Source: Mageeibacillus sp. UBA5770
Lineage (GTDB): Bacteria > Bacillota_A > Clostridia > Saccharofermentanales > Saccharofermentanaceae
DNA: 14,766 nucleotides
Reading direction: 5' to 3'
Assembly (NCBI GenBank): GCA_002418705.1
Contig: DIEQ01000108.1
Location: forward strand, 1 to 14,766
Below are positions 6,393-14,439 of the stretch, piece by piece; positions within the stretch are counted from its first letter, which is position 1, and each line of letters begins with the position of its first letter. A program made the position numbers and the translations under genes. The notes beneath the pieces were generated by a model that did no database searches, was not told the origin of the DNA, and saw nothing but the letters and a program-made list of their open reading frames with translations.

Positions 6393-7046
6393 ATGGAAAT
6401 GAGAAGCATGTATCACAAGAAACTCAGGGAAATTCAAGATGATGTTCTAGTTATGGGCGGCATGGTTGGAGAAGCTATTCTCGGTTCAGTAGAAGCTCTG
6501 AAAAATCGCGATTTGGATCTGGCTCAGCGGATTGTCGAGGGTGATCAGAAAGTAAATAACTTGCGCTTTGCAATAGAGGAAAGATGCATTCAGCTGATTG
6601 TTACGCAGCAGCCCATCGCAAATGAACTTCGTATCATTATTGCAGTTCTCAATATAATCACGGAGATGGAACGTATTGGTGACTATGCAGGTGGAATAGC
6701 AAAAATTGCAATTATGATCGGAGATGAACCGCCGGTCAAACCATTGATTGACATTCCCACAATGGCAGATAAGGCAGTAGATATGCTTCGCCGGAGTTTG
6801 GATGCTTTCCTCAATAAGGATGCTGAAGCTGCCAGGCAAATTTGTGACGAAGATGACGTAGTTGACAATCTATATGACCAGATTTATCTCGAGCTTGTAG
6901 GGTTAATGACGAAAGATCCCACAATCGTTTCCAGAGCAACCCGGCTTATATGGGTAGCGCACGACCTCGAGCGCAGTGCTGACAGGGTAACGAATATCTG
7001 TGAACGTGTAATTTTTGTTATTACCGGAAAAATGGAGGAAATGTAA
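6393..7046 (+). CDS. phoU: PhoU-family phosphate signalling regulator
   Basis: A cytoplasmic regulator that couples the Pst transporter to the phosphate-sensing histidine kinase and damps uptake. The product is 217 residues, all-helical, with the two expected three-helix repeats. The frame is open further upstream into pstB1, but GGGGGTG at 6381-6387 just before ATG 6393 fixes the start. The metal-cluster motif of repeat 2 is LERSADRVTNICE (complete E-x3-D-x3-N pattern). That of repeat 1 is MERIGDYAGGIAK, where the usual Asn is Gly, so the first metal site may be weakened. It lies 22 bases after pstB1, between the ATPase and the binding protein, rather than at the operon end. Confidence 0.95.
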   Translation: MEMRSMYHKKLREIQDDVLVMGGMVGEAILGSVEALKNRDLDLAQRIVEGDQKVNNLRFAIEERCIQLIVTQQPIANELRIIIAVLNIITEMERIGDYAGGIAKIAIMIGDEPPVKPLIDIPTMADKAVDMLRRSLDAFLNKDAEAARQICDEDDVVDNLYDQIYLELVGLMTKDPTIVSRATRLIWVAHDLERSADRVTNICERVIFVITGKMEEM

Positions 7047-7093
7047 GCGTTAAATGCTTGATCAAGCTGATGCTTCGTTTCAATGTGAAGAAT

Positions 7094-7942
7094 ATGAAAA
7101 TAGCGAGATCCGTTTGCAGACCTGATAGACAAATCATCTCGGCCGTGTCTTTATTGATATTGCTTCTTTCTGTGAGTCTGGGAACTGCCTGCAGCAACTT
7201 AAATAATGCAGGTATTATTGTTGCCGGTTCAACTTCCGTGCAGCCATATGCAGAAGTCCTGGCTGAAGAGTATATGATTTTACATCCTGATATCGTGATT
7301 GATATACAGGGCGGCGGATCTTCCGCCGGTATTATGGCGGCGCAGACCGGAACATCTAGTTTTGGAATGTCATCCCGTGTATTAAAGGACGAAGAGAAGA
7401 GCCTGTGGTATGTGGAAATTGCCAGAGACGGCTTGGCTATCATTATAAATCCGGAAAATCCGATTCGAAACCTGACTTTAGATCAGATCAGTGACATCTA
7501 TTCAGCTAAAATCAGCGAATGGAGTCAACTGGGTGGTACAAAAGCAAAGATTCATATAATAACTCGTGAAGATGGCTCAGGAACAAGGGATGCCTTTGTG
7601 AATCTGGTAATGGGCGAATCAAGCATAACCCCCAAAGCTATTGTACAGGACTCCAATGGAGCCGTGCGGCAATTAGTGGCAGACGACCCGAATGCTATTG
7701 GATTCGTCTCGCTGGGTCTTGTTGACGACACGGTGAAAGCACTGGAATTGGATGGTGTCGCTGCAACCCGGGAAAATGTCCTGAATGGCAGTTATGGTCT
7801 GTCAAGGCCATTTTTGTTTGTTTCTCAAGAGGAACCTGCGGGGCCGGCTAAGCAATTTCTGGATTTCGTTTTATCTGCAGAGGGACAGCAGTTACTTATG
7901 AATGAGGGACTAATTTCCCCGTTGGAAGGTGCAGGAACATGA
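7094..7942 (+). CDS. pstS: Phosphate-binding lipoprotein PstS
   Basis: The extracytoplasmic phosphate receptor of the Pst importer, 282 residues from ATG 7094. The start is uncertain: TTG 7058 and ATG 7070 are in frame, and the best GGAGG (7034-7038) is nearer to these. From 7094 the protein has a compact signal peptide: Lys/Arg-rich n-region, hydrophobic core (SAVSLLILLLSVSL), then a lipobox-like LGTAC with Cys33 as the lipid anchor, as expected in a Gram-positive. Phosphate-contact motifs are visible: AGSTSVQPYAE near the mature N-terminus, FGMSSR, and TREDGSGTRDAF. It ends in a normal PstS C-terminal helix (FLDFVLSAEGQQLL). Its stop overlaps the pstC start (ATGA), implying translational coupling. 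Confidence 0.94.
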   Translation: MKIARSVCRPDRQIISAVSLLILLLSVSLGTACSNLNNAGIIVAGSTSVQPYAEVLAEEYMILHPDIVIDIQGGGSSAGIMAAQTGTSSFGMSSRVLKDEEKSLWYVEIARDGLAIIINPENPIRNLTLDQISDIYSAKISEWSQLGGTKAKIHIITREDGSGTRDAFVNLVMGESSITPKAIVQDSNGAVRQLVADDPNAIGFVSLGLVDDTVKALELDGVAATRENVLNGSYGLSRPFLFVSQEEPAGPAKQFLDFVLSAEGQQLLMNEGLISPLEGAGT

Positions 7943-8784
7943 AGATTAATAAGGAAAAAATATCCGGGGCCATTTTTCTCCTGATTGCCCTTTCGGCGCT
8001 TTCCGTGCTGGCTCTTATTACAGTATTTATATTTATAAAAGGTGTCCCTATTATTTCCAAGGTTGGATTTTTCAACTTCGTTTTTGGAATGGTTTGGGAT
8101 CCCAGTAATGGCGCTTTCGGTATTTTCCCGATGATTATCGGTTCTGTCACGGTTACTCTGGGAGCTGCAATACTGGGTGTTCCCGTTGCTATCAGCTGCA
8201 GCATTTTTCTGTCCGAGTTTGCCCCGGCGGTACTTAGTAATATAGTCAGACCCGCTATCCAGTTACTGGCTGCTATACCTTCCGTGGTATACGGCTTCTG
8301 GGGACTGTTATTTGTTGTACCTGCTATACGGAATTACCTGGGGGGACCCGGATTAAGCATACTGGCCGGTTCGATCATACTTGCCATCATGATCTTGCCG
8401 ACGATCATCAGCATTGCTGAAGTCTCCCTTCTGTCGCTGCCCCGTCAATATAAAGAAGGGGCTTATGCACTTGGGCTGACACAATGGCAGACGATCCATT
8501 CCGTATTGCTGCCAGCAGCAAAGTCGGGAATTGTTGCCGCCATAATCCTGGGTATTGGCCGGGCAATCGGTGAAACAATGGCCGTCATCATGGTTCTTGG
8601 CAATGCTGTCGCCATCCCTGAATCGATTCTTGATCCTGCGAGGACCCTGACCACCAATATTGGCATTGAGATGGGATATGCATCCGGTGAACACCAACAG
8701 GCACTATTTGCTACAGGTATTGTTCTGTTAGTTATTGTCATGATTTTGAATGCTTTTGCACAATATGTTACACGAAAAAAATGA
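7939..8784 (+). CDS. pstC: Phosphate ABC transporter permease PstC
   Basis: One of the two membrane subunits of the phosphate importer, 281 residues. About six membrane segments are visible, starting with GAIFLLIALSALSVLALI and ending with FATGIVLLVIVMILNAFA. The ABC-coupling EAA loop is EGAYALGLTQWQTIHSVLLPAA, followed by the highly conserved GIGRAIGETMAVIMVLGN. The soluble stretch NGAFGIFPMIIGS after the first loop is typical of PstC. ATG 7939 overlaps the pstS stop by four bases. Confidence 0.95.
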   Translation: MKINKEKISGAIFLLIALSALSVLALITVFIFIKGVPIISKVGFFNFVFGMVWDPSNGAFGIFPMIIGSVTVTLGAAILGVPVAISCSIFLSEFAPAVLSNIVRPAIQLLAAIPSVVYGFWGLLFVVPAIRNYLGGPGLSILAGSIILAIMILPTIISIAEVSLLSLPRQYKEGAYALGLTQWQTIHSVLLPAAKSGIVAAIILGIGRAIGETMAVIMVLGNAVAIPESILDPARTLTTNIGIEMGYASGEHQQALFATGIVLLVIVMILNAFAQYVTRKK

Positions 8785-8791
8785 GGTAACT

Positions 8792-9628
8792 ATGAAAAAT
8801 AATTCGAAAACAGCCCAGATAGTAGCTAAAACATTGATTTGGGCATCCGCCCTTTTTGTCATTGTGATTCTTCTGGCAATCATTATTTTTATCCTGATAA
8901 AAGGGGTGCCTGAAATCAGCTGGCAATTTCTAACTGAGATTCCGCGAAATATGGGTCGTTCAGGCGGTATCTCATCTACCATTGTCGGTACATTATTGGT
9001 GACCGCAGTAGCTGTTATTATTGCTACCCCATTCGGAGTAGGGACAGCTTTCTACCTCACAGAGTTCACCAGAGAGGGCAAGGTAACTCGAATCATCCGC
9101 TTTAGTGCTGAGTCGCTGTCGGGGATTCCCTCAATTGTTTATGGACTTTTTGGTTTTATTTTCTTTGTCATGTATCTTAAGCTGGGGTGGTCCATTTTGT
9201 CCGGCGGTCTTACACTTGCTGTTATGATTCTCCCAACTATCATCCGCACATCAGAAGAAGCAATCCGGACCGTATCTTACCAATATCGCGAGGTCAGCTT
9301 CTCCCTGGGCGGCACTAAATGGCAGACGATAACAAGGGCAGTATTTCCATCCGCAATCAGGGGGATCGCGGTTGGCGTTATTTTGGGTATCGGGCGATGT
9401 GTGGCAGAGACTGCTGCTGTTATCCTGACAGCCGGAACAGCCCTGCGTATGCCTGTATCCATCTTTTCACCCACCCGTACCATGGCCGAACATTTTTATA
9501 TATTGGCTCGGGAAGGTATATCGATGGAGAAAGCCTATGGAACAGCCGCCCTGTTAATCCTTATTATTTTCATTATTAATGTTGTTGCCAACATGTTAAT
9601 TAATAAATTCGTAGCCAAAGGCCGTTAA
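8792..9628 (+). CDS. pstA: Phosphate ABC transporter permease PstA
   Basis: Second membrane subunit of the importer, 278 residues. An upstream in-frame ATG at 8750 lies inside pstC and lacks a ribosome site; GAGGT at 8783-8787 points to ATG 8792. It has about six membrane segments. The PstA hallmarks are FLTEIPRNMGRSGGIS, the FYLTEFTREGKVTR block, SGIPSIVYGLFGF, and the EAA loop EVSFSLGGTKWQTITRAVFPSAIRG followed by GIGRCVAETAAVILTAG. It ends 10 bases before pstB2. Confidence 0.95.
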   Translation: MKNNSKTAQIVAKTLIWASALFVIVILLAIIIFILIKGVPEISWQFLTEIPRNMGRSGGISSTIVGTLLVTAVAVIIATPFGVGTAFYLTEFTREGKVTRIIRFSAESLSGIPSIVYGLFGFIFFVMYLKLGWSILSGGLTLAVMILPTIIRTSEEAIRTVSYQYREVSFSLGGTKWQTITRAVFPSAIRGIAVGVILGIGRCVAETAAVILTAGTALRMPVSIFSPTRTMAEHFYILAREGISMEKAYGTAALLILIIFIINVVANMLINKFVAKGR

Positions 9629-9638
9629 GAGGTGGAAG

Positions 9639-10400
9639 ATGAGCCCGCAATCTAAAATTATTATCAAGGATTTAAACTTCTTCTATCATAAAAAGCAGGT
9701 TATTCGAAATTTTAGTCTGGAAATTCCCGCAAATGAGATCCTGGCTGTCTTTGGCCCGGCTAACAGCGGTACAACAACGCTGCTCCGCACGCTGAACCGG
9801 CTGTGTGATCTGATTCCGGGAACACGTATGGAGGGTGAGATTCTTCTGGATGGAAAGAACATCTTTGCACCGGATATAAGTGTAACAGACCTGCGCCGCA
9901 AGGTAGGGATGGTCTTTGATGTGCCGACTCCTCTGCCTATGTCAATCTTTGATAATATTGCCTATGGACCCCGGCTGGGCGGTAATAAATCCAAGGCTTC
10001 TCTGACAGACAGTGTAGAAAAAGCTTTGCGTATGGCTGCTCTCTGGGATGAAGTTAAGGACAGGCTGCACTCTCCGGCAATGCGGTTATCCGGTGGGCAG
10101 CAGCAACGCCTGTGCATAGCGCGAGTCCTGGCCCTCGAACCGGAAGTAATTCTCCTGGACCGACCGTGCTCAGCACTTGACCCTGTATCAACAGCCAAAA
10201 TTGAAGAATCCCTTAAGCAGCTTAAGGATCAGTTTACAATAATCATAACACCCCATAACGTTCAACAGGCAGGACGCATAGCCGACCGTGTTGCATTCAT
10301 GTTAATGGGGAATCTTATTGAACAAGGCATTACGGGAGAAGTTTTTGAAAATCCTAAAGATAAGCGAACGAACGATTACATTACAGGAAGATTTGGCTGA
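9639..10400 (+). CDS. PstB2: PstB-like ABC protein with degenerate ATP site
   Basis: A PstB paralogue of 253 residues that should pair with the Pst permeases but is unlikely to hydrolyse ATP at its own Walker site. Walker A reads GPANSGTTT (39-47): the fourth Gly is Asn and the essential Lys is Thr45. The Q-loop Gln is Asp94 (VFDVPTPLP), and the catalytic Glu after Walker B is Arg175 (ILLDRP). In contrast the signature LSGGQQQRL (150-158) and D-loop SALDP are perfect, and His206 survives in an altered context (TPHN for VTHN). The selective pattern, with no frameshift and a family-length reading frame, argues for a maintained regulatory half rather than a decaying copy. ATG 9639 follows GAGGTGG. 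Partner of PstB1 in an asymmetric heterodimer (inferred). Confidence 0.93.
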   Translation: MSPQSKIIIKDLNFFYHKKQVIRNFSLEIPANEILAVFGPANSGTTTLLRTLNRLCDLIPGTRMEGEILLDGKNIFAPDISVTDLRRKVGMVFDVPTPLPMSIFDNIAYGPRLGGNKSKASLTDSVEKALRMAALWDEVKDRLHSPAMRLSGGQQQRLCIARVLALEPEVILLDRPCSALDPVSTAKIEESLKQLKDQFTIIITPHNVQQAGRIADRVAFMLMGNLIEQGITGEVFENPKDKRTNDYITGRFG

Positions 10401-10432
10401 TCAAATCAGCACATATGAAAGCGGGTGTTTTT

Positions 10433-10999
10433 ATGAAGAGTTATAAGGATAAGTACTTACTGGTTGGCGCTGATTTTGCAGGGTTTCCGCTGAAAGAAGC
10501 TGTTGTCAGCTATCTTAAAGGCAAGGGCTGGAAGATAACAGATATCGGAGTCAGGTCCGCGGATGAAGAGAATCCGGAAATGTTTCACAGAATTGGTTTG
10601 AAAGTCGGCGCAAAAATAACGGAAAAAGAATTTGACAGAGCAATGATTTTCTGCGGAACCGGCATGGGAATTCATATCGCGGCGAGCAAATGTCCTAGTG
10701 TGCATGCAGGCGTTGTAGAAAGTGTTCCCGCAGCGCTGCGTGCAATTACCGGAAACGGCGTGAATGTCCTGGCAATGGGTGCTTTCTATGTAGCCCCGCA
10801 GATGGGAAAAGACATTGCAGATGCTTTTTTATATAACGAATTAGGCAGCGGTTATGAGTGGTGGCCCAATTTCTACGAGTTTCATAAACTTGCATGCGAT
10901 GAACTGGATGCTTTTGATTATAAAGAATTCAAGAAAAACGGCTTTGAAGTAAGCAGATTGGGAGATGTTGACATTGCGTTGATGGATAAGCCTGAATGA
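10433..10999 (+). CDS. RpiB/LacAB-family sugar-phosphate isomerase-like protein, BMC-associated
   Basis: A member of the RpiB/LacA/LacB aldose-ketose isomerase family, 188 residues against about 150 for RpiB. An ATG at 10415 is also in frame, but GCGGGTG (10421-10427) favours 10433. The core motifs VGADFAG (11-17), FCGTGMGIHIAASK (catalytic Cys74 and the anion-hole loop) and NVLAMG (111-116) are present. Departures from E. coli RpiB are D-H to D14-F15, the ring-opening His in RQHND replaced by Gly107, and the arginines of GGRHQQR replaced by an aromatic stretch (GYEWWPNFYEF). The C-terminus is extended by about 40 residues. It is 32 bases after pstB2, so probably co-transcribed with the pst genes, but functionally it fits the DeoC-containing BMC locus upstream. 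The substrate is probably a sugar phosphate other than ribose 5-phosphate; not determinable here. Confidence 0.85.
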   Translation: MKSYKDKYLLVGADFAGFPLKEAVVSYLKGKGWKITDIGVRSADEENPEMFHRIGLKVGAKITEKEFDRAMIFCGTGMGIHIAASKCPSVHAGVVESVPAALRAITGNGVNVLAMGAFYVAPQMGKDIADAFLYNELGSGYEWWPNFYEFHKLACDELDAFDYKEFKKNGFEVSRLGDVDIALMDKPE

Positions 11000-11048
11000 C
11001 CGATTTTTGCATAAGAGAAGTCAAGATTTGAATTGGCGGGGTGAAATA

Positions 11049-14000
11049 ATGAGTCAGTTCTGTTCACAATGCGGTAATAAAATCCCTGACTCGAGCAATT
11101 TTTGCAGACGCTGCGGCGCAAGAGTCGAACCACTGCAGCCTTCCGGCCTCCCTATAAATCAGGCAACGCCGACTTATAGCCAGCAAACGGTTTATAATCA
11201 ACCGCCGGCTTTCAGTAATCTGGCTGGTCAGCAGCCTAAGACAAAAGCAAAGCACCGGACTGCCGGGATTATTGCCATCATCGCATCAGGGTTGGCTGTT
11301 ATTTTGCTGTTTGAACTTGTGATCGGCCCGATGCTTTACAATATGAAATTCAACTCCGGGGGTGCCGATAATTCCGTCGCAAGTATTGACAGCGTTACAG
11401 GTCAGCCGTATGCGGGCCGGGCTGTCACCATAAGCGGTGAGGGCTTTGGCTATTATGATCCCCAAAACTGCCGGGTGTCCATTGACGGTAAAGATACGCC
11501 TGTCATCCGATGGAGTGAAAATACGGTCACGGTTATTGTGCCGTCAGGAATCACGGCGGGCCAAAAGGAAGTGGTACTTTCAAATCCGCTCACGTTTAAT
11601 GAAAAAAGCGTCAAGACAGAGTTTTTGGAGCATAAGAAAACCGAGCTTGAAAGCGTGACTCTGTCCCCGTCAAAAGAGAACCGGATCGAGGGGGACGGCT
11701 TTACGCTCATCGTTCCCGCCGGCAGCATAGCAGAGAAGACAAAGATTGTCATCAGCAAATACGAAGCGCCATCCATTGACGACAGCCCGTACTACACGGT
11801 AACCGACGAGTATGAGATTACCGGGCCTGACGGAGAACACGTATTTTTTGACCAGCCCGTCTTCTTCAGCGTGGATGTCGAGGACGAAGAGGAGGTATTA
11901 CAGACTTCCTACCAGATTTTTGATGAATACGCGGGCCTTTGGGTTAAGGCAGAAACGGTATATGTGGAAGAGGAGGGAAAGCTGTATCTGGCGACCACCC
12001 ATTTCAGCGGTTTCCGTAAATTTGTCAGCGTTATATATCAGGGCGCCAAGAAAATTGTGGACGAGAAAATTGATTCTGAGATCAAAAAAATTGAGTATGT
12101 ATATGAAAAAGCAAAATCTGCAAAAAATACCGTTGTCAAGCTGACCGAGGAAGCCTATGTTGCTATAAAAGATGTGACGACGGAAGAATTTGTCGGCGTG
12201 AGCGACGCCGATCAATACGTCATCATTTATTACAGGGTGTCAGACGCGAAAAATGACGCCTCCATCCCGGATACGGCAAGAGAGATGGCAGCGGCCTTTT
12301 CCACCGCTTACATAGAATACAGAGACCTTTTCGGCGAAGATAATGTGCCGCCCGTGAGCCGCACCGTATATGTGCATTGGAAGGATGCCGAGGTCACAAG
12401 ACCCGACCCGATCCGCGTCTACATAGACCCCCGCTTCACCGGAGCTATCGCCAAAACGGCGACGACCGGCAATATCATTATGCCTTCAAAATATCGGGAA
12501 GGGGATCTGGCCTCTACCTGCGCCCACGAGCTTTTCCATGCCGTGCAGTACCACCAGCTTGGAATAAAGCAGCTCTATATGGGCACCACCAGACTGAAAG
12601 ACCTGGCTGACAACCAATATACCGGGAACACCACCGAGGTTTACCGCCTCTTTGCCAACAATATGTGGTTTTTTGAGGCATCCGCCGAGTATGCCGGGCG
12701 GTTTATCGGAACAAGGGAAGGAATCGACGCGCCGATTCACAGCAGCATAGTCGCCTCCAAGCCATACTTTGCGTATAACGGCTACCACGATTATGGCGTA
12801 TCCTCATTTTTGGATTATATTCTGGCCACCCGGCAGCCTGACGCCGACGAACGCGGGGACGCCTTCAAGGAGATGTGGAATACCGTCACCGGCAATTACA
12901 GCATGCTTTCCAGCGTCAATGTCGCATTTGACGGATATGTGCAGGATAAACTGGGCGAATCGGCTGATAAAGCGTATCTGAATTTCTGGCGGGAGGCCTT
13001 TACGCGCTCCTATATGCCGCCTATAAAAAACATAGCGGGCGGCCTGGTCGATGTGAATACTCTGAATGCCCTGAAAAAATCTTCCTCCATGATAATCAAT
13101 GAATACGGCGTCGGAATCATCCGGTATAACTTCGAGCCCAAATATATGCGCGCTGACGAAACTGCACTTACGCGATCTTTCTGGTTTGAAGCATCGCCCG
13201 CAACGCTTCGCGGTGATATATACCGTCTCGACGGACTTGAGATGTCCGACCGCGTATTGGATGACCCTTTTGAAGGAACTGTGAACTATACCGGAAAAGG
13301 CCTTCGGGACGTGCTTGTTCCCTATCATACGGGCGACACATTCGGACTCGTTGCAGTGTTCTATAACGCAGTCCTGGGCGACGCTGAAGCAAATGTGACC
13401 ATTGCTTCGACCGCCGTGAGTTGGGATAATCAAGCGGATATTGAAAAAAAGGTAGAAAACACCACCCTGAAAAAAAGCGACATGCTGGCATTTACCCCGA
13501 TACTTCCGGAACAAAAGCCAGGCGACGAACCTTTTTCCGCCGTTGTTATTTTAAATAATAATGACGACTATAAAACCGAGATAGACAAAGTGGAAAACGA
13601 AAAATCCTTTGAAGTGGGCGCGCCGATGAAGGACCTTCCCCCCGGCAAAATAACGGTGAATATCAAAATATTTAAAGACGAAATACTGGTTCACGAGTAC
13701 CAGTTAGGAGAGCAGACAGACGAAGCCACAGTGACTATTGAGGGCTCTCAGAATCTGGTGGTCGAGCTGACGAAAGATGAACTGCCCTACACACATACAT
13801 TCACGGCAGCAGCGCAGCCCGAGGGAGAATATACTTTTGATTGGGATTTGGGCAACGATCTTACGCAGAGCGAAACCGCAGCTAACGAATCCAGCATCTC
13901 TTCGGAGTACAGCGAATTCAAGACGTACGAACCCTCCGTCATACTGTATGACCTGAAAGGCAATCCGCTCGCCACCGCCAAAGTCTCGCTGACGATCAAG

Positions 14001-14384
14001 GAAAAAACGACGGAAACAGAGCCGCAGACCGGAACCATGGACGGCAAATGGGTCGCCTATGAAATGAGTTATTACGGCGGTGACCCTGATCCGTTAACCA
14101 TGGAAATCACTTTGAGCATAAGCGGCAGCCAGTTCACAATGACCAAGATTGATCCAAGCGGCGAGCCATGGTCGGGAAGCGGTTATGTCAAAGAATATAT
14201 CGACGCCACAGACAATCAGGCTTATCAGCTTATTCCCGATACGGGGAATAAAATAGATGATTTTTATTTTGCGGAATACTTCGGGCTTGAGCGCGGTGGT
14301 CTTTTCGTCAGTCTTTATGATGTTGGCGATGGCAGCAGATTGTCGGTAGGCACGAGTACTTGTCTTGTCTTCAAAAAAGAGTAA
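11049..14384 (+). CDS. Zinc-ribbon, membrane-anchored multidomain protein with HExxH metallopeptidase-like core
   Basis: 1111 residues from ATG 11049 (GGGGTG just upstream; an earlier in-frame ATG at 11007 lacks a site). Order of parts: cytoplasmic zinc ribbon (C5, C8, C19, C22); Pro/Gln-rich linker; one TM helix (about 71-96); an IPT/TIG-like beta domain (about 110-185, AGRAVTISGEGFGY); a ZU5-like beta domain (about 195-325, LIVPAGSI); a charged helical linker (331-380); a peptidase-like region with CAHELFHAVQYHQ (H493, E494, H497) and WFFEASAEYAG (E543 the likely third zinc ligand), a gluzincin-type pattern; a beta-rich region; a PKD-like domain (about 913-990, FDWDLGN); and a C-terminal lipocalin-like domain (997-1111). 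The bulk should be outside the cell. The function is unknown: secreted-side protease or cell-surface scaffold. It is richer in G+C than the genes before it. Confidence 0.85.
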   Translation: MSQFCSQCGNKIPDSSNFCRRCGARVEPLQPSGLPINQATPTYSQQTVYNQPPAFSNLAGQQPKTKAKHRTAGIIAIIASGLAVILLFELVIGPMLYNMKFNSGGADNSVASIDSVTGQPYAGRAVTISGEGFGYYDPQNCRVSIDGKDTPVIRWSENTVTVIVPSGITAGQKEVVLSNPLTFNEKSVKTEFLEHKKTELESVTLSPSKENRIEGDGFTLIVPAGSIAEKTKIVISKYEAPSIDDSPYYTVTDEYEITGPDGEHVFFDQPVFFSVDVEDEEEVLQTSYQIFDEYAGLWVKAETVYVEEEGKLYLATTHFSGFRKFVSVIYQGAKKIVDEKIDSEIKKIEYVYEKAKSAKNTVVKLTEEAYVAIKDVTTEEFVGVSDADQYVIIYYRVSDAKNDASIPDTAREMAAAFSTAYIEYRDLFGEDNVPPVSRTVYVHWKDAEVTRPDPIRVYIDPRFTGAIAKTATTGNIIMPSKYREGDLASTCAHELFHAVQYHQLGIKQLYMGTTRLKDLADNQYTGNTTEVYRLFANNMWFFEASAEYAGRFIGTREGIDAPIHSSIVASKPYFAYNGYHDYGVSSFLDYILATRQPDADERGDAFKEMWNTVTGNYSMLSSVNVAFDGYVQDKLGESADKAYLNFWREAFTRSYMPPIKNIAGGLVDVNTLNALKKSSSMIINEYGVGIIRYNFEPKYMRADETALTRSFWFEASPATLRGDIYRLDGLEMSDRVLDDPFEGTVNYTGKGLRDVLVPYHTGDTFGLVAVFYNAVLGDAEANVTIASTAVSWDNQADIEKKVENTTLKKSDMLAFTPILPEQKPGDEPFSAVVILNNNDDYKTEIDKVENEKSFEVGAPMKDLPPGKITVNIKIFKDEILVHEYQLGEQTDEATVTIEGSQNLVVELTKDELPYTHTFTAAAQPEGEYTFDWDLGNDLTQSETAANESSISSEYSEFKTYEPSVILYDLKGNPLATAKVSLTIKEKTTETEPQTGTMDGKWVAYEMSYYGGDPDPLTMEITLSISGSQFTMTKIDPSGEPWSGSGYVKEYIDATDNQAYQLIPDTGNKIDDFYFAEYFGLERGGLFVSLYDVGDGSRLSVGTSTCLVFKKE

Positions 14385-14397
14385 ACGATTATAACGA

Positions 14398-14430
14398 AAT
14401 CAGGCAAAAAGAAGGCAATCAGGCAAAAAG
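14398..14430 (+). repeat. 14-bp direct repeat in the intergenic spacer
   Basis: AATCAGGCAAAAAG occurs at 14398-14411 and exactly again at 14417-14430. The second copy runs into the AAAAAGGAG ribosome site of the next gene. A local duplication is likely; no regulatory role is evident. Confidence 0.8.
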
Positions 14431-14439
14431 GAGTTAATC

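Noticed and set aside
9639..10400. PstB2 as a pseudogene
   Set aside because: The frame is full length with a good ribosome site, and the signature, D-loop, His and C-terminal PKDKRTNDYITGRFG-type end are intact. The losses are confined to its own ATP site.
12804..13514. Minus-strand open frame of 236 codons
   Set aside because: It is a shadow of the 1111-residue protein in a G+C-rich stretch. It has no ribosome site or recognisable domain.
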